Shown here: positions 44,296 to 53,291 of the stretch, piece after piece
Position numbering within the stretch: the stretch's first letter is position 1
Layout of the letters: every line of letters starts with the position of its first letter
Assembly: GCA_900100245.1 (NCBI GenBank)
Contig: FNEU01000002.1
Coordinates: 124,001 to 188,000, forward strand
Source: Lachnospiraceae bacterium G41
Lineage (GTDB): Bacteria > Bacillota > Clostridia > Lachnospirales > Lachnospiraceae
DNA length: 64,000 nt
Direction of reading: 5' to 3'
Position numbers and translations under genes: made by a program
The notes under the pieces: model-generated
What the model was told of the DNA's origin: nothing
Databases searched by the model: none
What the model saw: the letters and a program-made list of their open reading frames with translations, nothing else

Positions 44296-45129
44296 ATGAG
44301 AATAATTAATCTTATTGAAGATACAAAAGGAAATAATGACTGTATATCCGCTCACGGACTTTCGTTTTATGTTGAAATCGCGAAGCATAAAGTACTGTTG
44401 GATCTCGGACCTTCTGCGGATACGCTTGAAAACGCAAAGGCACTCGGTATAGATTTATCCGAGATTGATACGGTTGTTTTAAGCCACGGACATTACGATC
44501 ACTCCGGCGGTATTATTCCTTTTACGAAGATAAACGATAAGGCACTTATTTATTTCCAGGAATCCGCAAAAGAAGATTATTATGCGGATGACGGAGAGAG
44601 CGCAATTGAAAGATACAGATACATCGGAATCGATAAAAGCATCGTTTCACTTTCACAGGCAAGAATTATAAACGGTGATACAAAAATAGACGAGGGAATT
44701 GAAGTATTTACCATAAAAAACAGAAGCCACAAGCTTCCTTCCACGAATAAGAACCTTTTGATAAAAAAAGCCGGTTCATTTGAACGCGACGAATTTAATC
44801 ATGAGCATTTTCTGGTGGTAAGAGAAAACGGAAAATCATATCTTTTATCAGGTTGCGCACATAATGGAATATTAAGTATTCTTGATGCTTATAAGTGTAA
44901 GTTTAACGAAGCGCCGGATGTGGTTATAAGCGGTTTTCATCTAATGAAAAAGAGCGATTATAGCGAGAGTGAAATCGAAGAGATAAAAGATATTGCGGAA
45001 GAATTAAAGAAATACCCTTCGAGATTTGTGACCTGTCACTGCACGGGTATTCCCGCATTTGAAATAATGAAAAATATTTTATCCGATAAGCTTGAATATG
45101 TTCATTCGGGCGAAGAGATAATTGTGTGA
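44296..45129 (+). CDS. Metallo-beta-lactamase-fold hydrolase
   Basis: A 277-residue hydrolase with the metal-binding motif LSHGHYDHSGG, a second His in SGCAHNG and a late HC in VTCHCTG. The length and motif spacing resemble the group annotated as 7,8-dihydropterin-6-methyl-4-(beta-D-ribofuranosyl)-aminobenzene-5'-phosphate synthase-like proteins, though that name is a family label, not evidence of substrate. The next gene's start lies 8 bases after its stop. Confidence 0.85.
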   Translation: MRIINLIEDTKGNNDCISAHGLSFYVEIAKHKVLLDLGPSADTLENAKALGIDLSEIDTVVLSHGHYDHSGGIIPFTKINDKALIYFQESAKEDYYADDGESAIERYRYIGIDKSIVSLSQARIINGDTKIDEGIEVFTIKNRSHKLPSTNKNLLIKKAGSFERDEFNHEHFLVVRENGKSYLLSGCAHNGILSILDAYKCKFNEAPDVVISGFHLMKKSDYSESEIEEIKDIAEELKKYPSRFVTCHCTGIPAFEIMKNILSDKLEYVHSGEEIIV

Positions 45130-45137
45130 GGAAAGAT

Positions 45138-45740
45138 ATGAATATATACGTTGATTTTGATGACTGCCTCTGCGAGACTGCGAGAGCGTTTTCAGACATT
45201 GCGCTTGAAATGTTTAATATAGATGTGCCTTATGAAAAAATGCGTTATTTTAATCTTCAAATGGCATTTGGTCTTGACGACGAACAGTATGACGCACTGC
45301 TTAGAAAAGGCCACGAGCCCGAAGTATTGTTGGGCTTTGATGAAACGCCGGGTGCGGTAGCCGTATTAAACGAATGGATTGAAAAAGGAAATAATGTCTC
45401 GATTATTACAGGACGTCCTTTCGGTTCGTTCGAGCCTTCAAGAGAGTGGCTTGACGAACACGGACTAAAAAATGTAAAGCTTTACTGCCTCGATAAATAC
45501 GGCAGGGAAAACTTTATGAAGAATTCTGATTTCAGTCTTAAGTTAGAAGATTATTACAAAATGAAATTTGATGTGGCTGTCGAAGACTCGCCCACAGCCT
45601 TTAAGTTTTTTAACCATCTGCCGGACATCAAAGTAATGGTATTTGACAGACCGTGGAACAAAGATGCAGAACTTCCGGGGGAAAATTTCATAAGATGCTT
45701 TGACTGGGAAAGCATACGTGAAAGGGTTATGAATTCATAA
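45138..45740 (+). CDS. HAD-superfamily hydrolase (5'-nucleotidase/5'(3')-deoxyribonucleotidase-like)
   Basis: A 200-residue hydrolase with the nucleophile motif VDFDDCLCET, IITGRPFG as motif II, and VEDSPTAFKFF as motif IV. ATG 45138 is preferred over the in-frame GTG at 45126, because GAGGAAAG precedes it and NIYVDFDD is the natural start. The substrate is unknown. The 3' end overlaps the convergent PAS regulator by 14 bases, with no terminator between them. Confidence 0.82.
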   Translation: MNIYVDFDDCLCETARAFSDIALEMFNIDVPYEKMRYFNLQMAFGLDDEQYDALLRKGHEPEVLLGFDETPGAVAVLNEWIEKGNNVSIITGRPFGSFEPSREWLDEHGLKNVKLYCLDKYGRENFMKNSDFSLKLEDYYKMKFDVAVEDSPTAFKFFNHLPDIKVMVFDRPWNKDAELPGENFIRCFDWESIRERVMNS

Positions 45741-47721
45741 GTTCTCCGAGAGTTGTTTCGGCCCAGCTGTAATTGTTTAAATAGCTTCCCTTAAAGGTTT
45801 GCGAATATTCTTCCTTGCCTGAGAGATAATCAAAGAGATCGCATTTAACCTTTTCGGTTACAATGCGTCTTTTACCGTCCACGCTTTCGACAATATTCGA
45901 TACACCGTATTCTTCGAGTGTGTTCTTAAGACGAAGCGCAACTTTCCTGTATCTTGAAAGTGTGAGAGTATTGGCAGGCTCGTCTTCCCAAAGGAAACCT
46001 ATGGCTTCCTCGCTTGTTACAAAACCGCCTCTTCTGTCTATAAGAAGAGCAAGAAGTTCCTTGGATTTTTTGTTTCTGAAAGCAATGGGTTTATCGCCCA
46101 CAAATACATCGAAATATCCGAAAGTACGAATTGATACATTGCGATTTTCGGGTATTTCTTTTTTATTGTTTTTATCATCGTCCACGGAGTAGAGTACTAC
46201 GTACCTGGGCGACTTTGTATTAGTATCCTTTTGCGTGCATACCGCACGGATTTTCTTTTCGCATTCTGCCTTATAGTCAAAGTATGTGAACTCGGCCTCG
46301 CCGTTTTTAAGGAAGTTTAAAAAGTCCTCGTTGTTTGCTTCACTCTTTGCAACAAAGTCCTTCCAGGGAGTGTATTTCTTCGTCAAAGGAATCCATTCCT
46401 CGTTTGTGTAACCAAAGAACTCGCAAACGTTTTCACTCGCGTAAAGAGGCTTCATGTATTCTTCGGGAGTTACTTCGAATGCGGCAATTCCGTCGGAGAA
46501 TTTCATGATAAGGTCGTTCATTTTTTCTTTTAATTGAAGATTCTGATTCTTTAAATCAGACATTTCCTTGCTCTCGTGCACACGTCTGCAGCAAAAATAC
46601 CCTATGGATTCGGTTACTTTAATAAAGACACCGTTGTACTGTCTTAAAACATTATCAGAGGAGATTGCCTTGTATGTGATTGTAGGAGGTTTTGCATCGG
46701 GCTCGAAGAATTTCTTGCTGCTAAAATCATTGAAGAAAAGTCTGACCATTTCGGAATCATCTTTATCCACAGAATCGGTAATAAATTTGGTCAATGCTTC
46801 ATCGAGCGGCATGGAAATATTTTCGAAATGTCTGAACATCGATGAATTGTTGCAGTAAAGACATTTAACAGTATTATTCAACGAATTGAATTCGAAGATT
46901 TTGTCGTATACTTCACTCAATGCCTTGATATATCTGTTTGCTTCGGTAATTTCATCGTTTTCGAAACGTTCGCTTATATCCATAAAAGCGCTCTGGAATT
47001 CTTCGCTGCCATCTTCATTGGTATGCTTTGTCACCCATCCGAATACACGGATTCTGGTTCCGTCCAATCGTAAAAGAGACATTTCGCCGGCTATAGGTTT
47101 ACCCGCGGTATTTACTCTGTTTAGGAACAAAGAAAAACGTCTTCTTTCTTCGGGCGGTATGAAAAGAAAGATATTCTGCTTGTACATTTCAGGCAGATCA
47201 AACTCGGGAGAATCCACATTAGGAATGCGAAGAAAATCAATGAGCTGTTTATTTACAAATGTTACTCTGGGATTTTTCTCACATGTATATTTTAGGAATC
47301 CGCAGGGAGCGGTTTCGTCTAAGAAACGTAAGTTTTTATTGTCGATTTCAAATTCGGAAATGTCTGTTAAATAAGACGAAAGAATCATTGTATTGTTTTC
47401 CGCCTTAACACTTGTAACAGTGTCGGAAACATAAATGATGCTGCCGTCTTTTTTTATTAAATGATATTTAGCGCTTTCGGTTGTTTCAAAAGCGCTTACT
47501 TTTTTGATTAATGTGGAATAATCTTTTAGATCTTCGGGATGAACAAGAAGAGAGTACAAATCCCTGCTTTCATCAAGAAGTTCGTCTTCTTTGTAACCGG
47601 TCAGATTTTCAAAATTCTGACTCACAAATGATAAATGTGCGGTACCGTCGAAGATATATTGATGAAAGCCGTTAATTTGAAAATTAAGTATGTCATCGGC
47701 TCTTTTCGGTGTATTGTTCAT
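45727..47721 (-). CDS. PAS-domain sensor with C-terminal winged-helix DNA-binding domain
   Basis: A 664-residue soluble one-component regulator. PAS-like domains lie at about 15-125 (FDGTAHLSFVSQNFENLTGY), 150-260 (CGFLKYTCEKNPRVTFVNK) and 405-510 (VCEFFGYTNEEWIPL), with a coiled-coil-like linker before the third. The C-terminal 130 residues (RTFGYFDVFVGDKPIAFRNKKSKELLALLI, then SRYRKVALRLKNTL) form an OmpR/SARP-like winged helix. ATG 47721 follows AAAGGAAA; a TTG at 47739 is rejected. It lies downstream of the fatty-acid operon on the same strand but has its own promoter. The ligand is unknown. Confidence 0.82.
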   Translation of the reverse strand: MNNTPKRADDILNFQINGFHQYIFDGTAHLSFVSQNFENLTGYKEDELLDESRDLYSLLVHPEDLKDYSTLIKKVSAFETTESAKYHLIKKDGSIIYVSDTVTSVKAENNTMILSSYLTDISEFEIDNKNLRFLDETAPCGFLKYTCEKNPRVTFVNKQLIDFLRIPNVDSPEFDLPEMYKQNIFLFIPPEERRRFSLFLNRVNTAGKPIAGEMSLLRLDGTRIRVFGWVTKHTNEDGSEEFQSAFMDISERFENDEITEANRYIKALSEVYDKIFEFNSLNNTVKCLYCNNSSMFRHFENISMPLDEALTKFITDSVDKDDSEMVRLFFNDFSSKKFFEPDAKPPTITYKAISSDNVLRQYNGVFIKVTESIGYFCCRRVHESKEMSDLKNQNLQLKEKMNDLIMKFSDGIAAFEVTPEEYMKPLYASENVCEFFGYTNEEWIPLTKKYTPWKDFVAKSEANNEDFLNFLKNGEAEFTYFDYKAECEKKIRAVCTQKDTNTKSPRYVVLYSVDDDKNNKKEIPENRNVSIRTFGYFDVFVGDKPIAFRNKKSKELLALLIDRRGGFVTSEEAIGFLWEDEPANTLTLSRYRKVALRLKNTLEEYGVSNIVESVDGKRRIVTEKVKCDLFDYLSGKEEYSQTFKGSYLNNYSWAETTLGELMNS

Positions 47722-47765
47722 TTGTTTTCCTTTTAGCAAAGACTTAGAAGTAAACGTACATAAAA

Positions 47766-47794
47766 ATTTTATCAGAGATAAATATTCTTTTCAA
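47766..47794 (-). promoter_or_regulatory. Sigma-A promoter of the PAS regulator gene
   Basis: On the minus strand TTGAAA (47789-47794) and TAAAAT (47766-47771) are separated by exactly 17 bases, leaving a leader of about 38 bases before ATG 47721. Confidence 0.78.
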
Positions 47795-47825
47795 CTTTCA
47801 CAGTCATTTTCATAAGGAAAATTTT

Positions 47826-49454
47826 TTATCCTCTGAGAGCCGGTTTTACGATTTTTCCGCTGATGGTTTTCGGCATTTCTTTTACGAATTCCACGAGACG
47901 GATCCATTTGTATTCGGCAAGTTTTTTATTGCAGAATTCTTTGATATCTTTTTCAAGTTTTCCGGAAGGAGTGTATCCGCGATCGAGTACCACTACGGCC
48001 TTTATAGCCTGGCCTCGTAAAGAATCGGGAACACCTATTACACTGCATTCCGCAACGGCAGGATGTTCCAGCAGTACGTTTTCAACTTCGTAAGGTCCGA
48101 CTCTGAAGCCGCCTGTTTTAATGATGTCGTCGAAACGGCCGTGAAAATAGAAGACGCCGTCCTCGTTTACATAGGCTGCGTCGCCTGTATGGTATACACC
48201 GTCTCTGAAGACATATTCATATTGTTTTTCGTTATCAAGATACGCGGAAAAAATTCCTATACGCGGTGAATTCTTTTTGGGTACGATTACAACTTCGCCT
48301 ATCTCTCCGGGAAGCGGTGTTTTACCGTCTTTTGTACGAAGCTCGATATTGTACAAAGGAGAGGGGATTCCAATAGAGCCCTCAGTTGCTTTGACTCCCT
48401 TAAAGTTTGCGATTAGTAAAGTAGTTTCGGTCTGGCCGTAACCTTCGGCGAGGGTAAGACCCGTCGCTTCGAAGAATTTACGGAATACTTCGGGAGAAAG
48501 CATTTCTCCGGCCGTAGTTGCATGCTTTAATGAAGGCATCTTTGGAATCCCTTTACGAACGAGATAACGGTAAACTGTGGGTGGAGCGCAAAAGGATGTA
48601 ACACCGTATTTGTTTATGACATTACTAAGCTGTCTGGGTTCAAAATTGTCGAAATCATAAACCATTACGGCGCAGCCTGTGAGCCATTGTCCATACAATT
48701 TGCCCCAGGAGGCTTTCGCCCATCCTGTCTCTGCAACAGTAAAATGTAAACCGTTATTCTCGGTTTGCTGCCAGTATCTGGCAGTTATTATATGAGCCAA
48801 AGGGTAGGTGTAATTGTGTATGACGCCCTTTGGATAGCCGGTAGTTCCGGAAGTGAAATACATTAGCATAGGATCGCTTGCAAGCGTGGGGATTCTTTTT
48901 AATTCATCGCTTGCTTCTTCCGTCTGCTTTGATAAATTCACGAAACCTTCTTTGTCTTCTTTGACGCAGAAGAGTTTAATATTCGATTCATTCCCTGATG
49001 TTGCTTCTTTTATTTTTTCAGGTACTTCATTCTGAGGTGTGCAAATTATTGCATCCACGCGTGCAGTACTTATACGATATAAAAAATCGCTTACCGTCAG
49101 CATATGTGATGCGGGTATTGCAAGTGCACCTATTTTATGAAGTGCGATAATAGCAAACCAGTACTCGTAATGTCTTTTTAAAACAAGCATTACGCGGGAA
49201 CCTTTTTTGATACCGTTTGACAAAAATACATTTGCCATTTTGTTTGAATATTTTTTTATATCCGAAAAGGTAAATATGTGTTCCTCACCTTCGACATTGC
49301 ACCAAACAAGAGCTCTTTTGTCGGGCTCTGTTTTTGCCTGAAGGTCTACAACATCATAGCCAAAATTAAAATCGAAAGGATAATCTAGTAAAAAATCGGT
49401 TAATGTACCGTTTGCGTCAGTAATCTCGCGACAGTAAAGTTGACTGATACTCAT
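47826..49454 (-). CDS. AMP-forming acyl-CoA synthetase
   Basis: A 542-residue adenylating enzyme resembling medium-chain acyl-CoA synthetases. Motifs: YFTSGTTGYPKGV (P-loop), AEGYGQTETTL, YHTGDAAY, GRFDDIIKTGGFRVGPYEVE (hinge) and the catalytic lysine in KTISGKIVK. ATG 49454 follows AGGAG; earlier in-frame starts are not supported. It is the last gene of the acpP-fabK-fabG-fabF-fabZ operon, an unusual place for such an enzyme. It probably activates an exogenous or intermediate acid for the pathway; that is inference. Confidence 0.87.
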   Translation of the reverse strand: MSISQLYCREITDANGTLTDFLLDYPFDFNFGYDVVDLQAKTEPDKRALVWCNVEGEEHIFTFSDIKKYSNKMANVFLSNGIKKGSRVMLVLKRHYEYWFAIIALHKIGALAIPASHMLTVSDFLYRISTARVDAIICTPQNEVPEKIKEATSGNESNIKLFCVKEDKEGFVNLSKQTEEASDELKRIPTLASDPMLMYFTSGTTGYPKGVIHNYTYPLAHIITARYWQQTENNGLHFTVAETGWAKASWGKLYGQWLTGCAVMVYDFDNFEPRQLSNVINKYGVTSFCAPPTVYRYLVRKGIPKMPSLKHATTAGEMLSPEVFRKFFEATGLTLAEGYGQTETTLLIANFKGVKATEGSIGIPSPLYNIELRTKDGKTPLPGEIGEVVIVPKKNSPRIGIFSAYLDNEKQYEYVFRDGVYHTGDAAYVNEDGVFYFHGRFDDIIKTGGFRVGPYEVENVLLEHPAVAECSVIGVPDSLRGQAIKAVVVLDRGYTPSGKLEKDIKEFCNKKLAEYKWIRLVEFVKEMPKTISGKIVKPALRG

Positions 49455-49459
49455 TTTTG

Positions 49460-49876
49460 TTATGCTCCTGTAACGGCGAATGAAAATTCGGCTGACATGC
49501 AAAGTTTATTGTTGACCGAGGCACTGCCTTTTCCAAAATAAAACGGGTGCTTTGACCGTGTAATCTCGCAGTTAAGTTCAACAGTATCACCCGGTCTTAC
49601 GGGAGAGCGGAACTTTACATTGTTAAGTCCGGTATAAACGGGAATGCAGTTTTCGGGTATTTTTCCCTGCATCAGAACGCAGGCATTCTGCGCCATCATT
49701 TCACAAAGGATGACTCCGGGAACAATAGGGTTTCCCGGAAAATGTCCCTTTAGAAAAAATTCGTCTCCGCGCACATGATAGTGTCCGATGGCGGTGCCGT
49801 TAATATTTTCCGAATCTTCGATAAGGAGCATATTGTCTCGGTGTGGCAGTATTTGCATTAATTCAAGTTTGTTCAT
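49460..49876 (-). CDS. fabZ: 3-hydroxyacyl-ACP dehydratase (FabZ)
   Basis: A 138-residue hot-dog-fold dehydratase that removes water from 3-hydroxyacyl-ACP in fatty-acid elongation. The opening ILPHRDNMLLIE and the catalytic His in HFPGNPIVPGV, followed by Glu in CEMMAQ, are diagnostic. It lies 2 bases after fabF, and ATG 49876 starts the family N-terminus. Confidence 0.93.
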   Translation of the reverse strand: MNKLELMQILPHRDNMLLIEDSENINGTAIGHYHVRGDEFFLKGHFPGNPIVPGVILCEMMAQNACVLMQGKIPENCIPVYTGLNNVKFRSPVRPGDTVELNCEITRSKHPFYFGKGSASVNNKLCMSAEFSFAVTGA

Positions 49877-49878
49877 AT

Positions 49879-51120
49879 TCAGGCCTTTCTGAATGCGAGA
49901 CATGCATTATGACCCCCGAATCCAAGTGAGTTAGAAAGTGCAAGGGTTATGTCGGAATTAAGGGATTTGTTAGGAATATAGTTTAAATCGCACTTTTCAT
50001 CGGGTTCACTTAAGTTGATCGTTGGTGGTAATATATTTTCTTTTAAAGCCATAATGCAGGCCAACGCTTCAATAGCGCCTGCCGCACCGAGCATATGTCC
50101 GGTCATTGATTTAGTGGAACTTACGAATGATTCTCTGGCTTTTTCTTCACCGAGGGCAAGCTTTATTGCCTGTGTCTCAAGGACATCATTCATCGGAGTT
50201 CCTGTTCCGTGAGCATTGATATATATTTTATCCTCTTCTTTATAATCTGCTTCGCTTAATGCGTTCTGCATTGCTTTTGCACCGCCTCTTGCTTCGGGGT
50301 GAGGAGCGGTAATGTGATATGCATCGCAGGTTGAACCGTATCCGCAGATTTCTCCGTAGATATTTGCGCCTCTTTGTTTAGCGTGCTCATATTCTTCGAG
50401 TACAAGCACTACAGAACCTTCGCCCATTACGAAACCGCCTCTTCTTTTATCAAAGGGCAGAGAAGCAGCATTCGGATCACTTGAAGTGGAGAGGGCCTGC
50501 ATATTTGAAAATCCTGCTATGGCAGATGCGCATATAGCGGCTTCAGTACCGCCTGTAATAACCGCATCGGAATATCCGTGGCGAATGAGTCTCATTGCTT
50601 CGCCTATTGCGTTTGACCCTGAAGCGCATGCTGTAACGGCAGGCATAACCGAACCGCGGCAGTCATATTTTATGGCAATCATTCCTGCGGCCATATTTGA
50701 AATCATCATGGGAACGAAGAGTGGAGATACACGTCTCGGTCCTTTTTCCAAAAATTTCGTATGTTCTGTTTCAAATGTGGAAATACCGCCGATTCCTGTT
50801 CCTAAAATAACGCTTATTCTGTCGGGGTCCACATTTCCTTTTATGTCACTGTCATTTAGTGCTTCTTCGGCTGCGCCCATGGCGAGCTGTGTATATCTGT
50901 CTGTTCGAAGTACTTCGTTTACATCAAGGAATTTTGAAGGGTCAAAATCCTTTACTTCGGCAGCAAGTGATGCCTTTAAATTATCCGTGTTAAAAAAGGT
51001 TACGGGTGCGATACCATTTTTGCCGTTTTTTAAAGATTCCCAGGTTTCTTTTACATTACCTCCTACAGGAGTGATTGCACCCATTCCCGTTATTACAACT
51101 CTTTTATATTCTTTATTCAT
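49879..51120 (-). CDS. fabF: 3-oxoacyl-ACP synthase II (FabF/KASII)
   Basis: Condensing enzyme of fatty-acid elongation, 413 residues. The catalytic triad is visible: Cys in TACASGSNAIGEA, His in NAHGTGTPMND and His in STKSMTGHMLGAAG. RVVITGMGAITPVG opens the protein. It is likely to be an elongation rather than chain-length-factor enzyme because the active Cys is intact. ATG 51120 is used. It lies 22 bases after fabG. Confidence 0.94.
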   Translation of the reverse strand: MNKEYKRVVITGMGAITPVGGNVKETWESLKNGKNGIAPVTFFNTDNLKASLAAEVKDFDPSKFLDVNEVLRTDRYTQLAMGAAEEALNDSDIKGNVDPDRISVILGTGIGGISTFETEHTKFLEKGPRRVSPLFVPMMISNMAAGMIAIKYDCRGSVMPAVTACASGSNAIGEAMRLIRHGYSDAVITGGTEAAICASAIAGFSNMQALSTSSDPNAASLPFDKRRGGFVMGEGSVVLVLEEYEHAKQRGANIYGEICGYGSTCDAYHITAPHPEARGGAKAMQNALSEADYKEEDKIYINAHGTGTPMNDVLETQAIKLALGEEKARESFVSSTKSMTGHMLGAAGAIEALACIMALKENILPPTINLSEPDEKCDLNYIPNKSLNSDITLALSNSLGFGGHNACLAFRKA

Positions 51121-51142
51121 TTCTTTTACTCTTTTCCTAAAA

Positions 51143-51883
51143 TTACATGGCGATTCCACCGTCGACCTTAAGGACTTCGCCTGTTACATATGATGCGAAT
51201 ACAAGATATTCGACAGCTTCGGCGACATCATCGGTATTGCCCATTCTGCCAAGGGGTATTCTCTCAAGCAGAGGATTTTCGATCTGATTTTCTGTCATAG
51301 CAGTAGCGATAAATCCCGGAGCTATAGCGTTGCATCTGATGCCTTTGGGCGCAAGTTCCCTTGCAACCGATTTGGTGAGTCCGATAAGACCTGCTTTGGA
51401 AGCAGAGTAGTTGCTTTGACCGGGATTGCCTAGGATACCGGCAACGGAAGAGATGTTTATAATGCATCCTTCGCGGTTTTTAATAAATGTTCCCGACACG
51501 TGTCTTATCATATTGAAAGCGCCCTTAAGATTTGTATTTAGGACTGCGTCGTAATCGTTTTCTTTCATCATTGCAAGAAGACCGTCTCTTGTGATACCTG
51601 CATTGTTTACAAGGATATGAATTGTTCCGAAATCGTTCTTAATCTGTGTGACGGTTTCCTTGCAGGCATTAAAATCAGACACATCCAGACGATATGCTTT
51701 TGCTTCGACTTTGTATTCGTTTATTATCTTTTTAACAACTTCGTTTGCGGCTTCTTCGTTTCCTGCGTAGATGACCGCAATATTTGCACCGTATGAAGCG
51801 AGCTTAAGTGATACTGCTTTTCCGATGCCTCTTGAACCGCCGGTAATTATGGCGGTTTTACCTGTTAATGTTTTTTCGTTCAT
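51143..51883 (-). CDS. fabG: 3-oxoacyl-ACP reductase (FabG)
   Basis: NADPH-dependent short-chain dehydrogenase, 246 residues, that reduces 3-oxoacyl-ACP. It has the TGGSRGIGKA cofactor loop, the NNAG motif, Ser in INISSVAG, and YSASKAGLIG with the Tyr-Lys catalytic pair. ATG 51883 lies 2 bases after the fabK stop, so the two are translationally coupled. Confidence 0.94.
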   Translation of the reverse strand: MNEKTLTGKTAIITGGSRGIGKAVSLKLASYGANIAVIYAGNEEAANEVVKKIINEYKVEAKAYRLDVSDFNACKETVTQIKNDFGTIHILVNNAGITRDGLLAMMKENDYDAVLNTNLKGAFNMIRHVSGTFIKNREGCIINISSVAGILGNPGQSNYSASKAGLIGLTKSVARELAPKGIRCNAIAPGFIATAMTENQIENPLLERIPLGRMGNTDDVAEAVEYLVFASYVTGEVLKVDGGIAM

Positions 51884-51885
51884 TT

Positions 51886-52830
51886 TTATTCCACCAGTTC
51901 TCCGGCTTTTTTAAGTATGGGTTCGGCTTCTTCGATTACTTCTTTTATGATGTCAGCCGCACTTTGTTCTTTGTTTACAACTGCTGCAATCTGACCTGCG
52001 AGGAAACATCCTTTTTCGTTGTCTCCGTCTATAACGGCTGATCTTAATGCTCCGACACCTAATTTTTCAAGTTCTTCATCGGAGATATCAGAATACTCGG
52101 CTTTGAAATAATCTCTTGCGAAAGGAGTTCTCAAACTTCTTACAGGATGACCGAGCCTTTTGCCGGTTACCATCGTGCAAAGATCGGTAGCATGTAATAT
52201 TTTTTCTTTATACGAAGGATGGATATTGCATTCGTAAGCGCTTAAAAATCTGGTGCCCATCTGAACTGCGGATGCTCCGAGTATAAATGCTGCGGCGACA
52301 CCGCGTCCGTTTCCGATACCGCCTGCGGCGATAACAGGAAGGGTAGTGGCATCGCAGATCTGAGGAACGAGTACCATTGTGGTAAGTTCTCCGATATGTC
52401 CGCCACTTTCACCGCCTTCGGCAATTAAAGCCGAAGCACCGAGTCTGGTCATAAGTTTGGCCATCGCTACGGATGCTACAACGGGTATTACTTTTATTCC
52501 GGCATTAAGCCAGTCTTTAATATATTTGGAAGGATTGCCTGCGCCTGTGGTAACCACGTTTATTTTTTCTTCCACGACAACCTTAGCCACTTCGTCGGCA
52601 AAAGGACTTAAAAGCATAATGTTTACACCGATGGGTTTGTCTGTAAGACCTTTTGCGATTTTAATCTGTTCTCTTACATATTCACCGGGTGCATTTCCTG
52701 CGGCTATGATACCAAGCCCGCCGCCTTCGGATACGGCAGCGGCGAGTTTTCCGTCGGATATCCAAGCCATTCCGCCCTGGAAAACAGGGTACTTAATACC
52801 CAACAGGTCGCATACTGCAGATTTGATCAT
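51886..52830 (-). CDS. fabK: Enoyl-ACP reductase II (FabK)
   Basis: FMN-dependent enoyl-ACP reductase, 314 residues, catalysing the last step of each elongation cycle. The N-terminus GIKYPVFQGGMAWISDGKLAAAVSEGG, GGESGGHIGE and the TIM-barrel phosphate site GGIGNGRGVAA identify the FabK/nitronate-monooxygenase family; the operon context decides for FabK. It overlaps the acpP stop by 4 bases. Use of FabK is typical of Clostridia. Confidence 0.92.
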   Translation of the reverse strand: MIKSAVCDLLGIKYPVFQGGMAWISDGKLAAAVSEGGGLGIIAAGNAPGEYVREQIKIAKGLTDKPIGVNIMLLSPFADEVAKVVVEEKINVVTTGAGNPSKYIKDWLNAGIKVIPVVASVAMAKLMTRLGASALIAEGGESGGHIGELTTMVLVPQICDATTLPVIAAGGIGNGRGVAAAFILGASAVQMGTRFLSAYECNIHPSYKEKILHATDLCTMVTGKRLGHPVRSLRTPFARDYFKAEYSDISDEELEKLGVGALRSAVIDGDNEKGCFLAGQIAAVVNKEQSAADIIKEVIEEAEPILKKAGELVE

Positions 52831-53066
52831 GACTGTACTCCTGCAGCTGCAGTTTTTTTCTGAATAAATTTATCGAGATCGTCAATGGTGTCAACTTTCT
52901 CGTCAAGATCGATTTCGATTCCGATTTCATCTTCGAGATTCATCAGAAGCTCTACTGTATCAAGAGAGTCGATTCCGAGTTCGAAGATTTTACTTTCGGG
53001 TTTGATTGTTGAAACATCACATCCGGTACGTTCGGAAATGATTTTTGCGATTGCGTCAAAGTACAT
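52827..53066 (-). CDS. acpP: Acyl carrier protein (FAS type)
   Basis: A 79-residue acyl carrier with the pantetheine serine in LGIDSLDTVELLMNLED. ATG 53066 follows GGAGG; the longer frame to 53159 has no support. It is the first gene of the leftward fatty-acid operon. Compared with the ACP at 28617 it has the canonical DSL motif, so the window encodes two distinct carriers. Confidence 0.94.
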   Translation of the reverse strand: MYFDAIAKIISERTGCDVSTIKPESKIFELGIDSLDTVELLMNLEDEIGIEIDLDEKVDTIDDLDKFIQKKTAAAGVQS

Positions 53067-53113
53067 AATTCTAGTAGCCTCCAAGATGTATTTACGGCAG
53101 ACCAATTTGTCGA

Positions 53114-53141
53114 CCGATAACACACATTTTAAACGTGTCAA
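53114..53141 (-). promoter_or_regulatory. Likely promoter of the acpP-fab operon, with pseudo-palindrome in the spacer
   Basis: On the minus strand TTGACA (53136-53141) is followed 16 bases later by TATCGG (53114-53119), a weak -10 rescued by an adjoining TGT (extended -10). The imperfect 17-base palindrome ACACGTTTAAAATGTGT (53122-53138) overlaps the -35 element and spacer and may be a repressor site. No FapR or FabT consensus is seen. Confidence 0.5.
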
Positions 53142-53207
53142 GTTCCTAAAGAATGGCATTTGCGTTCCTTATGCGTTCCTTTTAAAAAATTTTTAAAAAA
53201 ATTTAAG

Positions 53208-53237
53208 TTGAAACAAAAAAATGTTAAAATATATATT
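53208..53237 (+). promoter_or_regulatory. Likely sigma-A promoter of the small membrane protein gene
   Basis: TTGAAA (53208-53213) and TATATT (53232-53237) are 18 bases apart, and the transcript would start near 53244. Confidence 0.55.
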
Positions 53238-53246
53238 GATGATTTT

Positions 53247-53264
53247 ATTAACCGAACGGTTAAT
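53247..53264. promoter_or_regulatory. Perfect palindromic operator candidate
   Basis: ATTAACCG and CGGTTAAT form a perfect 8-base inverted repeat around AA. It lies just after the expected start of the rightward transcript and about 140 bases upstream of the leftward acpP transcript start. The shape (ACCG nn CGGT core) resembles TetR-family operators. The cognate regulator is not in the window. Confidence 0.6.
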
Positions 53265-53291
53265 TGTTTGAATGAATTTGTGAGGGTTAAT

